Source: JAFMDF01 sp965277445
GTDB lineage: Bacteria; Bacteroidota; Bacteroidia; Chitinophagales; Saprospiraceae
NCBI GenBank assembly: GCA_965277445.1
Contig: CBDICY010000032.1
Location: 2,480,001 to 2,544,000 of the forward strand
Length of the DNA: 64,000 nt
Direction of reading: 5' to 3'
Part shown: positions 33,913-43,626 of the stretch, one piece after another
Layout of the letters: every line of letters starts with the position of its first letter
Numbering within the stretch: the stretch's first letter is position 1
Program-made: the position numbers and the translations under genes
Notes under the pieces: generated by a model
Databases searched by the model: none
What the model saw: the letters and a program-made list of their open reading frames with translations, nothing else
Told to the model about the DNA's origin: nothing

Positions 33913-35256
33913 TTAATTGAACTTTCGTTTAAAGAACCAAGAATTATCATTTAAAGTAAATCCTACGGTAAATTCTCCATAAGTTTCCTGCAAAGCGGTA
34001 TTTGCGCCTCTTTTTCCAAATTCTGCGGAGATATTAATAAAAGAAACCTGTTTTCTAGGTAATGTGATCGGCAAGCCGAAGCCAAACGTAATCCCAGTTT
34101 CTTTTAATTGTGCTCCATCTACCGTTCTTGGATCTGTTCCTGTAAAGGCCCCAATTCTATACCTAACTCGTTTCCAAAATTTATTATAAGACGAATAATC
34201 TGGAATAAATTCCGCTCCAAAAGATGCTCTATAAGCATCGTCAAAAGTTTCTGGTTTGGCATCATTCCGATAATTACTCCACATTGTTTTATCGTAATTC
34301 ACACCAATTTTATATTTCGACCCGCTCGCTAACACAACGCCTACTCCAATTTGTCCAGGTAAAGTTGCTTTTCCATCAATCTCGCTCGTATTGACAATCG
34401 TATCATTTGCTAGTCCCAACACATAAGTCGGATTAAATCGAGTATAAAATTGAGAGGTGTTAGTATTAAGACTACTATTTGAGCTGGCTGTCACACCTAA
34501 AGTCAAAACTTTTACTTTTTTAGCATCTCCTTTATTAAAGATAAAATTATGCTGTGCACCAAATCGCCAAGTAAATCCATTGATACTAAAATCATCTACG
34601 AATCGATCTTGGTAGCCTGCTACAATATCTTCAAAGATAACGCCTCGGGTGTTTTCAATTTTGCCAAAAAGATACCCTAAATTAAACCCAACAGCAGTTT
34701 GCTTGTATCTAAATCCATTAGACCAAAGAAATTGATTCGTCCCACCTTCTCCTCTAAATTCACTTTGGACATTTCCTATATTAGGTACATTTCCGCTTGT
34801 TTGAACGGTGTAGCCAACCAAGGAATAAGGCACCAAAGCGAAAGACATCCCCCAAGAGAAGTTCCGAACCTCTCTATCTAATAAGTCATTGACTGGGTTA
34901 TTCAAGGTAAATCCTAATGCTAAGTGAGATAAATTACCACTCCAGTTATCATTAGTTTGCGTACCACCAGTTTCTGCTTGACTTTCCCAAGTAGAACTTC
35001 TACCATACAAGCCAAAATCAAAAGCGGCCATTTGCATAAAGCCCAAAGAGGCTGGATTTTGCAAATTTAGCTGATAGGCATTATTATAGGCATTCGTAAA
35101 TCCAGGCGTAGACCTAAGATTGGCGAAATTCTGGTTCAACACATCTCCTAATCCAAATCTGGAATAAGGAGAGTTATTCTTAGGTTGCGCCATCGCTAGC
35201 GTTACAACGAAACAAGCAGACAGCGTTAAAAAAATACGTTTACAAAAGCTCCACAT
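33913..35256 (-). CDS. outer-membrane beta-barrel protein
   Basis: 447 residues from the ATG at 35254-35256; an ATG 9 bases upstream is equally possible. Either way it overlaps the 3' end of coaX, so the two are translationally coupled. Signal peptide WSFCKRIFLTLSACFVVTLAMA, cut before QPKNNSPYSRFGLGDVLNQNF. The SPYSRFGLGD start, alternating aromatic strands (FSWGMSFALVPYSLVGYTVQ, GVNYDKTMWSNYR) and C-terminal FTVGFTLNDNSWFFKRKFN indicate a FadL/PorV-like barrel. Pairing with coaX in this order is common in Bacteroidota. Substrate unknown. Confidence 0.82.
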   Translation of the reverse strand: MWSFCKRIFLTLSACFVVTLAMAQPKNNSPYSRFGLGDVLNQNFANLRSTPGFTNAYNNAYQLNLQNPASLGFMQMAAFDFGLYGRSSTWESQAETGGTQTNDNWSGNLSHLALGFTLNNPVNDLLDREVRNFSWGMSFALVPYSLVGYTVQTSGNVPNIGNVQSEFRGEGGTNQFLWSNGFRYKQTAVGFNLGYLFGKIENTRGVIFEDIVAGYQDRFVDDFSINGFTWRFGAQHNFIFNKGDAKKVKVLTLGVTASSNSSLNTNTSQFYTRFNPTYVLGLANDTIVNTSEIDGKATLPGQIGVGVVLASGSKYKIGVNYDKTMWSNYRNDAKPETFDDAYRASFGAEFIPDYSSYNKFWKRVRYRIGAFTGTDPRTVDGAQLKETGITFGFGLPITLPRKQVSFINISAEFGKRGANTALQETYGEFTVGFTLNDNSWFFKRKFN

Positions 35257-35971
35257 TATAATCAAGGATTTTGTTTAGTCCAATTAGGACTAAGTTTGAA
35301 TTGGCAAATATCTTAGTTTTCAGCCGTTTAGCAAAATATTCAGCATCTCCTCCTGTTAAGGTTGTGTTAATCCCCTTAAATTTGTCTTCAAAGAACTGAA
35401 TCCAGGCGGCCATTTCTAAAACATTGCCTAACCCTCCTCCAACTTGCAAGGCTTCGGTTGTATTTTTACCAATCCCATTTTTAACAGTTAACGGCTTATC
35501 TACTAAGGGTAATTTGGCCGTAAAATGTTGCATGGCTTTAAATCGCATGCCTAAACCGGGGGTAATATTACCCCCTAAGTAATTGCCTTTCGCATCTATT
35601 AAGTCATAAGTCGTACAAGTTCCCGCATCTATGACCAAACAATTTTGCTTTGGAAAAAGTGCATTTGCTCCTACGACGGCTGCCAATCGGTCTTTCCCTA
35701 ACGTTTTAGGCGTACCGTATAGATTTTGAATCGGCAATGGCGTTTCGGCATTAAGGTTTAAAAAATACCAATGTTCCTTTAAATAAGTTTCCATCCGTTT
35801 ATTAACTGTCTTTACAGTAGAACAGATGATATTTTTAACGTTTTGGTTGTTTACGATTTTTTTTAAATCTGTTAATCGCCATTTTTCAACCACTATTTTC
35901 TCTATTAATTCCTTTTCTCGAAAGAAACCGAATTTTGTTCGAGTATTCCCTATGTCAATTGTTAAATTCAT
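35240..35971 (-). CDS. coaX: type III pantothenate kinase
   Basis: First step of coenzyme A synthesis: ATP-dependent phosphorylation of pantothenate. 243 residues from the ATG at 35969-35971. A longer frame to 36067 translates a GTTGTCGGTT word array and is rejected. MNLTIDIGNTRTKFGFF holds the phosphate-1 motif (DIGNTR), CLVIDAGTCTTYDLID the catalytic aspartate and phosphate-2 region, and NYLGGNITPGLGMRFKAM the GGxIxPGxxxR motif. TLTGGDAEYFAKRL follows near the end. The 3' end overlaps the outer-membrane protein gene by about 17 bases. Confidence 0.93.
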   Translation of the reverse strand: MNLTIDIGNTRTKFGFFREKELIEKIVVEKWRLTDLKKIVNNQNVKNIICSTVKTVNKRMETYLKEHWYFLNLNAETPLPIQNLYGTPKTLGKDRLAAVVGANALFPKQNCLVIDAGTCTTYDLIDAKGNYLGGNITPGLGMRFKAMQHFTAKLPLVDKPLTVKNGIGKNTTEALQVGGGLGNVLEMAAWIQFFEDKFKGINTTLTGGDAEYFAKRLKTKIFANSNLVLIGLNKILDYNVELL

Positions 35972-36451
35972 TTCAGTTGTCGGTTGTCGGTTGTCAGTTG
36001 TCGGTTCTCTACTTAGTTCATAACTGACAACGGATAACCGACAACCGTTAGTAACTTGTACATTCAAAAGACGTTCAATTATACCTTAAAGTGTCTTAAG
36101 CAAAATATAAGATTCTGTTAATTATAACCGTTGTTAATGTTTTGTTTTTATCAAAACAGGCGCAAAAATAAGGTAGTTTACCGAAATTTTAGTTAATTTT
36201 TCGGTGAAAATTGCCGATTTTCTTACGTTTTTAGTAAAAAACCGTTTTGTTAAAACTATAGCGCAATTAATAACAGTCTATTAACAATTATAAATAGTTT
36301 AAATCAAGTATTACGAGCACTGTGAAATTTAATTTTCAATTTTCAACCACCTTAGTCTGAAAAAAAATTAAGATGGCAACTGAAATTAAAAACTGTCAAA
36401 CGCTTAGTCCAAATCAGGTTAACAGTCACATTTCCTCAAACAAAAACTAAA
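35972..36451. other. intergenic between divergent coaX and the type IX cargo gene
   Basis: The first 85 bases are a word-hairpin array (35975-36056). The rest (36060-36451) is AT-rich without a gene; it must contain both promoters, but I see no convincing box pair. Confidence 0.5.
35975..36056. repeat. word-hairpin array (GTTGTCGGTT type)
   Basis: About four copies of a cagttgtcggtt word (35974-36006), a 15-base spacer, then inverted copies (aactgacaacgg, ataaccgacaaccg, 36022-36047). It lies immediately upstream of the coaX start, so it is in the 5' leader or promoter region. Confidence 0.8.
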
Positions 36452-39400
36452 ATGAAGTATTTTTATTTATTGCTTTGTTTAATTTTTTCCACTATACATT
36501 TAATCGCCCAACCACAAAATGATGATTGCGACGGGGCTATTGATTTGGGTATACTCCCTTATTGTGAAGCGACTATTCACACGAATATAGCTGCAAGCAC
36601 TAGTGATATAGATACAGAAAATATTCCAACTTGTTTTAATGGTGGTTCGGCAGAAAATGATGTGTGGTTTAAATTTACAATTCCTGATGATGGTAGCACC
36701 AGAGATTTTAAAATTAGTTTAACGGCAACGGATACCGAAGGAATTACCAATCCGCAATTAGCCGTTTACCGAGGAGATTGTGCACAAAATCAATTATCCG
36801 AATTAGGCGTTTGCAGCTCTACCGAACTTGGTGAAACGAATCTTAGCGTAGAAGCTATTGGTCTAAAAACAAATACCCAGTATTTTTTAAGGATTAATGA
36901 TTTCTCAGCAACCGCTAGTCCAAACTCGGGCAATTTTACAATTTGTATAGAAGCTTTAGCCTCATTTTTTAATATTGGAGAAGTTGCTAGTACTAGTCTT
37001 TGCAAAGGCACTTTATTTGACTCAGGTGGAAGCGAAGGTGATTATGGGATTTTAGAAAATCATTTATTTACGATTTGTCCAACTGACTTTCATCGTTGTA
37101 TTGCCATCGACGTAGAAAATTATAGTATAGAAGCAGAATTTGACCGCTTAACTATTTTTGAAGGAACTGCAACTAACCTTGGTCCGCAGTTACTATCAAT
37201 TGACCGAGCTGGACGAGCAGCACTTACTTTTGCTTCAAGTGATTGTGTCACCATTCAATTTACCTCTGATCCTTCTCAAAATAGAAGTGGATTTAAATTG
37301 AATTGGCAATGCTTGGTCGAAGCTTGTCCAGTAATCGAACCAACGACTTGTGATACGCCAATTCCTATTGCCCAATTTCCTTTTGAAGCTACCAATTTAA
37401 CGACTTGTTTTGCAGGAAATGACATAGAAATTGGCCCTTGTGGCGAAGATGATTTCCTGAGTGGTGCTGAATATATTTTTGCCTATGATTCTCCAGGTGG
37501 TGAGTGTGTTTCTATTAATGTGAGTGGGGTAAATCCAGCAACGGGTATTTCTATTTTAAGAGGTTGTCCTGAATCAGGAGACGCCGTTTGTATCAATCAA
37601 AAACAAGGAATTGGTGACCAATCTACCATTTTGCTACCCAATGTATCACTTGACGAAAAAGGGACTTATTATTTTATAGTGGCCAATGAAGATAATTGTA
37701 CTCCTTTTGATATCTCCATAAATCCATCAACGACTTGTCCGACTGTTTTCCCTTCTGCCTCTGACTGTGAAAATGCGTTGGTTTTAAATGGTTGTAGCCC
37801 TAATACACCAACTGCTTTAACGGTAGAATTAGGTTCAGGTAATCCTGACTTTTTTAAATTTGGTGTGAATAATGGTTGTTGGGACGATGTCTTTGAAACC
37901 AATTATACTTGGTTTACTTTTGAAGCACAAGCTGATGGTGAATTTGCGTTTTTAGTTCGTAATAATGATCCAAACGGTTTAGTAGATATTGATTTTAATA
38001 TTTGGGGGCCTTTTGACGATTTAGGCGATGCTTGTAATGCTTCCGAAAGCTCGCAACCAATTAGAAGTTCTTGGGCAGATGATTTGCTTTATAGCGTCAC
38101 AGGATTGGCAAATGTCAATCCAGAATTAGGGACACCTGTCACCACTACTTGTGAAGGCGCACTAGGGGAAGGTTTTGTCAAACCGCTGCAAGTCAAAAAA
38201 GGAGAAGTTTATGCGGTTCTAATTAATGATTTTGATGGCGTTATTTTTAGTGGGGCTATTGCTATTGATTTTGCAGGCACAACGCCAGGTGTTTTGACCG
38301 ACATCCCTAATAACATCATGGTCTCTCAAGATACTTTTGTTTGTGCGGATAATTCGATCATGCTTTCGGCAAATGGTGCTTCTGCTTATGAATGGAGTCC
38401 TTCAGAAAGTTTAAGTTGTCGAAACTGTCCTATTCCAATTGCAACGCCAACCGTAACAACTACTTATACTTTAGATGCTAGTACGGTTTGTAGCACTATT
38501 TCTCAAGAAGTTACAGTAGAAGCAATTAGGGCGGATGCCGGAATTGATCAAGCCGTTTGTCAAGGGGCAGTTATCCAGTTAAATAGTGAAATTAATGCAA
38601 CGAATATTCGTTATACTTGGTCAAGTGCTACAGGAATGGACAATTTAAGCTGTACAGATTGTCCTAATCCAATAATTACAGCCAATACAGTCGGTGATTT
38701 TGAATACATTTTGGATATACAAAAAGAAGATTGCTTAGTGAGTGATACCATGACACTAAGCGTCATGACAGGAAATGCCCCCATTTATAATATCATCGAA
38801 AATCAACAGATATGTCTAGGAGATAGCATTCAACTGGGAGGGGAAATGATAGCTGGACAAACTTATGAATGGTCAACAAAAACGGACGATTTTAGCTCAA
38901 TTATTTCAAACCCCACTATCCAACCGAGCACAACCACCACCTATTTTTTAAAAGTAGCTACCACCGAATGTAGTCGTCCTACCTTAGACAGCGTCACTAT
39001 CGAAGTTAATCAATTGCCTATTATTAATGTAGGAAACGATACCGTTGTTTGTCAAGCAATATCTGTCTCTTTAGGAAATACAATTAAGGAAGACGAGGTA
39101 ATTTATGAATGGTCTACGAATGATTTAAGAACTATTGATGACCCAGCTTTGGCAAATACTAATGCAATGCCCGTTATGGATGCTACGTATACATTGACTG
39201 CTATCAATGGGGCTTGTCAAGTTAGTGATTCCATCCATATTCAAGTCAAGCCAATAGCCGTTGAGTTTGCCAATGAAGCGGACTCAATCACCTTATGTTT
39301 AGGAGAAAGTTTAACCTTAAATATATTAGCTATACCCAATAATATGACCCCACAAATTCGTACGCTCGATAATAGGTTAGATACCAATACGACCAATTTA

Positions 39401-40543
39401 TTCTTAGAACCAATAAACAAACAAACTTATATTGCAGAGGTGAATACCAATGGTTGCACAGCAGCAGATACCATAATCGTAAAAATAGATTCTTTGCCCA
39501 AAAATATGGATATTTCGCCTGCGGATACGACTATCTGCTTAGGCAATCAGTTGATACTTAGTTCGTCTATTTATGATCCGCAGTTTTATCCAAACATCGA
39601 ACACCGTTGGTCACCAAATGTAGGTTTTGATAGTCCAGATTCTTTTTATAATTTAGTTATTACCCCTACCGATACGGTGCTATTAACCCGAATCAATCAA
39701 AACGGTGCTTGTATAGATACCTCGATGGCAATGATTGCCGTCATTCCTTTTATAGAAGTGGACATTACGCCCGCTAATAGCCTTATTTGTGAAGCAGAAA
39801 TAATTGATTTATTTGCCGATTTACCTGAAGGAGTAGAAAATATTGAATGGTCGCCTACTGAGAATATTAGCTGTAGCGATTGCCCAAATCCAACTGTTTC
39901 TCCAGCCCAAACAACTATCTATACTTTGTCAGGAACTTTAATGGATTGTCCTATTATGGGTTCGGCAGAAGTGGCCGTTACTAATTTTTCGGGGACCACC
40001 TTAGTTAATTTAGATACTAATGTGATTCTCATTGGACAAAGGGTCGATTCTATCCTTATTCAAACAGATTTAGCAAATATTAGTACCATCGAATGGAGAG
40101 AAAACGGTCAATTGATAACGGGAGAAAATGGCTTAGTTTTAAGCTATATTCCCCTAGATAACCTCCCTGTTTCCGAAGAAATTCGTACCGTAACTATTGA
40201 AGCCATGATTACTACAACAGAAGGCTGTATCTTCTTCTTAGAAACAAGGATTATCGTCAAACCACCAACTGTCCCTAATGTCTTTACGCCAGGCAACGAT
40301 GGTAAAAATGATTATTTCAACATCACCCTTCCAAATAATGCAGCGAACATTAGCCTATTTAGAATATACAATCGTTGGGGCACTTTAATGTATGATAATG
40401 ATGAGCCAGAAAAAGGTTGGGATGGTAGTAAACGAAATAATCAAAAAGACTTAATGCCTTCTGGTGTTTATGTGTATTCGATACAATATCAAGTGGGCGA
40501 ACAAATAGAAACGGTTAAGGGGAATGTGACTTTGATTCGGTAA
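36452..40543 (+). CDS. large secreted protein with type IX (CHU_C) C-terminus
   Basis: 1363 residues. Signal peptide MKYFYLLLCLIFSTIHLIA, cut before QPQNDDCDGAIDLG, a common opening of Bacteroidota surface proteins with Calx-beta/PPC-like domains. Several all-beta domains follow: ENDVWFKFTIPDDGSTRDF (residues about 65-85), EYIFAYDSPGGECVSINVSG, NYTWFTFEAQADGEFAF. Then come repeated Ig-like/PKD units with YEWSPSESLSCRNCP, YTWSSATGMDNLSCTDCP and IEWSPTENISCSDCP. The type-B sorting domain ends it: VPNVFTPGNDGKNDYFNITL ... IYNRWGTLMY ... GWDGSKRNNQKDLMPSGVYVYSI. Expected to be a surface or released product of the type IX system; role unknown. Confidence 0.88.
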   Translation: MKYFYLLLCLIFSTIHLIAQPQNDDCDGAIDLGILPYCEATIHTNIAASTSDIDTENIPTCFNGGSAENDVWFKFTIPDDGSTRDFKISLTATDTEGITNPQLAVYRGDCAQNQLSELGVCSSTELGETNLSVEAIGLKTNTQYFLRINDFSATASPNSGNFTICIEALASFFNIGEVASTSLCKGTLFDSGGSEGDYGILENHLFTICPTDFHRCIAIDVENYSIEAEFDRLTIFEGTATNLGPQLLSIDRAGRAALTFASSDCVTIQFTSDPSQNRSGFKLNWQCLVEACPVIEPTTCDTPIPIAQFPFEATNLTTCFAGNDIEIGPCGEDDFLSGAEYIFAYDSPGGECVSINVSGVNPATGISILRGCPESGDAVCINQKQGIGDQSTILLPNVSLDEKGTYYFIVANEDNCTPFDISINPSTTCPTVFPSASDCENALVLNGCSPNTPTALTVELGSGNPDFFKFGVNNGCWDDVFETNYTWFTFEAQADGEFAFLVRNNDPNGLVDIDFNIWGPFDDLGDACNASESSQPIRSSWADDLLYSVTGLANVNPELGTPVTTTCEGALGEGFVKPLQVKKGEVYAVLINDFDGVIFSGAIAIDFAGTTPGVLTDIPNNIMVSQDTFVCADNSIMLSANGASAYEWSPSESLSCRNCPIPIATPTVTTTYTLDASTVCSTISQEVTVEAIRADAGIDQAVCQGAVIQLNSEINATNIRYTWSSATGMDNLSCTDCPNPIITANTVGDFEYILDIQKEDCLVSDTMTLSVMTGNAPIYNIIENQQICLGDSIQLGGEMIAGQTYEWSTKTDDFSSIISNPTIQPSTTTTYFLKVATTECSRPTLDSVTIEVNQLPIINVGNDTVVCQAISVSLGNTIKEDEVIYEWSTNDLRTIDDPALANTNAMPVMDATYTLTAINGACQVSDSIHIQVKPIAVEFANEADSITLCLGESLTLNILAIPNNMTPQIRTLDNRLDTNTTNLFLEPINKQTYIAEVNTNGCTAADTIIVKIDSLPKNMDISPADTTICLGNQLILSSSIYDPQFYPNIEHRWSPNVGFDSPDSFYNLVITPTDTVLLTRINQNGACIDTSMAMIAVIPFIEVDITPANSLICEAEIIDLFADLPEGVENIEWSPTENISCSDCPNPTVSPAQTTIYTLSGTLMDCPIMGSAEVAVTNFSGTTLVNLDTNVILIGQRVDSILIQTDLANISTIEWRENGQLITGENGLVLSYIPLDNLPVSEEIRTVTIEAMITTTEGCIFFLETRIIVKPPTVPNVFTPGNDGKNDYFNITLPNNAANISLFRIYNRWGTLMYDNDEPEKGWDGSKRNNQKDLMPSGVYVYSIQYQVGEQIETVKGNVTLIR

Positions 40544-40678
40544 TACACCAATTTTTTGAGAGGGTAAAAAATTGATCAAGCCCAAAAATAAAGGGAATTT
40601 TGTTTCCTATTCTGAACAACATAGTTTTGGAGGTCTCAGATACAAACTGTTGCGTATTGCCAACTGTCATACTGCCAA

Positions 40679-41233
40679 CTAAAACTTAGGGGTACTATTA
40701 TGCATCACTAAAAAGACCATCGTCATTTTCATTGCCAAAGAAACATCGTCCCCTAGCTCGTCAATAATCACCCATTCTCTAAAATCATCTCTTTGATACA
40801 TATACATTTCAAAGTAGCCATATTCTTTATTCGTAATGAACCAAGTATTTGGATTATCCCCCCATTTACTCTTTAAAAGGAAGGTCATGTCATTATCGGT
40901 AATTCTCCATTCTCTCGGATCGTCTTTCCATCTAGTTCTAGCGGTAATAATTTCATTATCACCTCGTGTTTCCCATTCGCTAGGGTTATCCCGCCACTTT
41001 ATTTTAATGTTCCCAGAAGCATCCTCTATGCGGTAGTCAAAGGAAGACCAATCGTTTTGCATCCGCCAAGTCATATTTAATTCTCCTTCTACCTCTTCAT
41101 AGTCGGTGAGTAATATCCATTCAGAAAAATCATCATTCCACTTAGCACTTAAGCCTGTTAAAATTTGGGCTGATAATTGGCTAGATATTATCAAATAAAC
41201 AGAAATTAAAAGTAGCCTTTGTATTCTTTTCAT
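40679..41233 (-). CDS. exported six-repeat protein (W-D-EW repeats), hypothetical
   Basis: 184 residues. Sec signal peptide MKRIQRLLLISVYLIISSQLSAQ. The mature protein consists of about six copies of a 22-26-residue unit built on KWxDDPxEWxI: SAKWNDDFSEWILL, TWRMQNDWSSFDYRI, IKWRDNPSEWETR, TRWKDDPREWRIT, SKWGDNPNTWFIT, YQRDDFREWVII. Each unit probably forms a beta hairpin, giving a small repeat solenoid or barrel. I recognise no family. It stands alone, convergent with the large type IX cargo gene. Confidence 0.75.
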   Translation of the reverse strand: MKRIQRLLLISVYLIISSQLSAQILTGLSAKWNDDFSEWILLTDYEEVEGELNMTWRMQNDWSSFDYRIEDASGNIKIKWRDNPSEWETRGDNEIITARTRWKDDPREWRITDNDMTFLLKSKWGDNPNTWFITNKEYGYFEMYMYQRDDFREWVIIDELGDDVSLAMKMTMVFLVMHNSTPKF

Positions 41234-41273
41234 GATATTGAAACGTAACTAGTAAGTGTTTTTGTATAAATAG

Positions 41274-41312
41274 AAAACCCCGAATCTCCAATATATGGAA
41301 AGTCGGGGTTTT
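41274..41312 (-). terminator. intrinsic terminator of pdxA
   Basis: aaaaccccga (41274-41283) and tcggggtttt (41303-41312), 19-base loop; on the minus strand the stem ends in TTTT. It lies 40 bases after the pdxA stop. Confidence 0.75.
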
Positions 41313-41351
41313 CGTCTAATCAAATCTAAAATTGATGTATCATTAAATAGA

Positions 41352-42461
41352 TTAAATTTTTACTTTCGCCGCTTCTTTCGCATCTTCTTTTAATGCACCA
41401 GCCGTCAAATCATCTTCTTTTAAATCTTTCGTTCGCTTAACGATTGGATTTTCGTGCATTTCTAAGAATTCTTTTCTATTTCTAGCAATGTCAACTGCAG
41501 AATAGATGGCATGACGGAAAGAATCAGGATTGGCTTTATTTTGCCCTACAATATCAAATCCAGTACCATGATCAGGAGAAGTTCTTACAACGGGCAAGCC
41601 TGCTGTATAGTTAACCCCTGAACCAAAAGATAAGGCTTTAAATGGAATTAAGCCTTGATCGTGATACATGGCTAGGATCGCATCAAATTTTTTGTAATTA
41701 GGTGTTCCAAAGAAACTATCTGCTGCATAAGGACCAAAAACAAGAAGCCCTTTTTTCTTTGCTTCAATAATAGCAGGTCGAATAATTGTTTCTTCCTCTG
41801 TACCTATAACCCCTCCATCTCCTGCATGTGGATTCAACCCTAAAACAGCAATATTTGGTCGTTCAATCCCAAAATCCATTTTTAAGGTTTCATTCATGAT
41901 ACGCAGCTTCTTTAAAATTCGGCCTTTGGTAATCATAGGCCCAACTTTAGTAACAGGTACATGATTGGTGACCAAGCCAATTTTTAAATCTTCTGTTATC
42001 ATAAACATTAGATTCTCCTTTGCCCCAAAAGTATCCATGAAATACTCTGTGTGACCAGGGTATTTAAAGCCCGCCATATCCATTGCCTGCTTATTAATTG
42101 GCGCAGTTACAACGGCATCAATTAAGCCATTCTCTAAATCTTTTACGGCTCTATCTAAAGACATCATGGCATATTTTCCACCTTCTTTAGCTACTTTTCC
42201 TAAGGTGATATTGACATTATCTTGCCAGCAATTGATGATGTTAATTTTATCACTATGCAAACGATGTGCATCTCTTAAGCCTTGAAACTTAAAGTCATCA
42301 ATACCTACAATATTTTTATGATAAGAAACAATTTTTGTTGACCCGTATACCACAGGCGTACAGACTTGTGTGATATTTTTGTGGGAAATCGTTTTTAAGA
42401 TAACCTCTAGACCAATACCGTTTATGTCTCCGACAGTAATGCCGATTCTCATTTTTTCCAT
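41352..42461 (-). CDS. pdxA: 4-hydroxythreonine-4-phosphate dehydrogenase
   Basis: NAD-dependent, metal-requiring oxidation of 4-phosphohydroxy-threonine in pyridoxal-5-phosphate synthesis. 369 residues, slightly longer than usual. RIGITVGDINGIGLEVILK is the N-terminal signature, GGKYAMMSLDRAV and VVTAPINKQAM the substrate region; the three metal-binding histidines are in FKYPGHTEYFM, GLNPHAGDGGVIG and AMYHDQGLIPFKAL. The glycine-rich GSGVNYTAGLPVVRTSPDHGTGFDI is also conserved. The C-terminal KEDAKEAAKVKI is an extra lysine-rich tail. No other pyridoxine genes adjacent, although the window has two PLP aminotransferases. Confidence 0.95.
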   Translation of the reverse strand: MEKMRIGITVGDINGIGLEVILKTISHKNITQVCTPVVYGSTKIVSYHKNIVGIDDFKFQGLRDAHRLHSDKINIINCWQDNVNITLGKVAKEGGKYAMMSLDRAVKDLENGLIDAVVTAPINKQAMDMAGFKYPGHTEYFMDTFGAKENLMFMITEDLKIGLVTNHVPVTKVGPMITKGRILKKLRIMNETLKMDFGIERPNIAVLGLNPHAGDGGVIGTEEETIIRPAIIEAKKKGLLVFGPYAADSFFGTPNYKKFDAILAMYHDQGLIPFKALSFGSGVNYTAGLPVVRTSPDHGTGFDIVGQNKANPDSFRHAIYSAVDIARNRKEFLEMHENPIVKRTKDLKEDDLTAGALKEDAKEAAKVKI

Positions 42462-42642
42462 TCGTTTATTTTTACGAATCCCCTTCCAATTTACCTGGTT
42501 TTTAAGAGGAATTCACGATATTCAAAGCAACAAATATACGGATATTTACGCAGGCAAGGACGTAAAGACCTAAACTTGTTCAAGTTAAGTCAAAAAAACT
42601 TATTTTTTGAAGTGCAGATGTACTTTATCCGCTTAAGCTTGC

Positions 42643-42999
42643 TTATTGACCAGACGCCTCACTTTGTTCTAACATTGCAGCAATATCAGGACAATGTTTC
42701 TTCATCGCAGCAGATGTTTTCTTTTCACTTTCTCCCTCTACTACACCATATTTTAGTTCTAAAGAACTCGCACAAGTTTCTCCTTCTTTCGCTATTGTTT
42801 CTACTTTAGCAAATAAGGCAGATACCTCTCCTGTCTTTCCTTCTGTTACCAATTTTTTGATTTGGGTATTCACATCTGCCAAAGGACGCATACACCTGCA
42901 TAAATCTTTTGCCATTTGGTCGTAATCTCTTTTATCTCCTGTGCTTTTGCAGGCAGCAAAAGTTACTAGAAGCATGATTGCAAGCAATGTCTTTTTCAT
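42643..42999 (-). CDS. small hypothetical lipoprotein
   Basis: 118 residues. MKKTLLAIMLLVTFAAC is a signal peptide with lipobox (TFAAC), Cys then KSTGDKRDY. The mature part is helical, with CRCMRPLAD, CASSLELKYG and KKHCPDIAAML, suggesting a disulfide-stabilised helical hairpin bundle. No family recognised. Confidence 0.75.
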   Translation of the reverse strand: MKKTLLAIMLLVTFAACKSTGDKRDYDQMAKDLCRCMRPLADVNTQIKKLVTEGKTGEVSALFAKVETIAKEGETCASSLELKYGVVEGESEKKTSAAMKKHCPDIAAMLEQSEASGQ

Positions 43000-43209
43000 A
43001 CTTTTTTTATTTTAAAGTCTATATTTATTTCGGTTCTCCTATAGTAACTCCTATTCCAATCTTTCATCCGTAATGATTTGATTTTAAAATGTAGAATGTA
43101 ACTATGTTGGAAGTTTATCTAGCTACTTAACTTAGGAATGTCCTCTATTGTTACAAGCTAGTTGCACTATCCCTTCAATTTGAGGTGTTTTGCACAAAAG
43201 GTGAGTTAA

Positions 43210-43251
43210 TAAAAAACAAAAAGCCTACCGAAAATAAATTCGACAGGCCTT
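43210..43251 (-). terminator. intrinsic terminator after tRNA-Phe
   Basis: On the minus strand AAGGCCTGTCGA, short loop, TCGGTAGGCTT, then TTTGTTTTTT; one bulge. It starts 9 bases after the tRNA 3' end. Confidence 0.75.
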
Positions 43252-43259
43252 GTTTGTTG

Positions 43260-43332
43260 TGGTTCGGGGCGGGTTTGAACCGCCGACACCAGGATTTTCA
43301 GTCCTGTGCTCTACCAACTGAGCTACCGAACC
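43260..43332 (-). tRNA. tRNA-Phe (GAA)
   Basis: Minus strand. Acceptor stem GGTTCGG/CCGAACC, D arm GCTCAGTTGGTAGAGC, anticodon loop CTGAAAA with anticodon GAA, T arm GGCGGTTCAAACCCGCC. 73 bases with discriminator A; CCA not encoded. It stands alone, followed by an intrinsic terminator. Confidence 0.96.
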
Positions 43333-43490
43333 AACCTACTATAAAAGTATTGCTTTTTAAAAGCGAACGCAAATGTATATGCTTTTTTAGTATTCTGCAA
43401 GTTTTTTCCCGCTATAAAATATTTTTTTTAGCATAAAACTTTAGAGGTGTTGATTATCAATAGTTTATAAACAAAAAAAATAGGGCTGTT

Positions 43491-43626
43491 TTGGAAAGGG
43501 TAAGGGGAGAAGGGCAGAGGAAGGATATGTTGAAAATATTTTTTGCTTTTAATGCATAATTTAATAATTTCTAGATTTATCAACACGCTATCCTTTGCCC
43601 TACGCCTTCTACTAACTTATGCCTTA
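43491..43626. repeat. long imperfect word-hairpin (AGGGTAAGGGGAGAAGGG type)
   Basis: ggaaagggtaaggggagaag and on to ggaaggatatgttga (43493-43533) faces tcaacacgctatcc...gccctacgccttctactaac (43579-43615). About 28 of 40 positions pair. It begins right after the stop of the 43624 membrane-protein gene, so it may double as a terminator. Confidence 0.6.
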
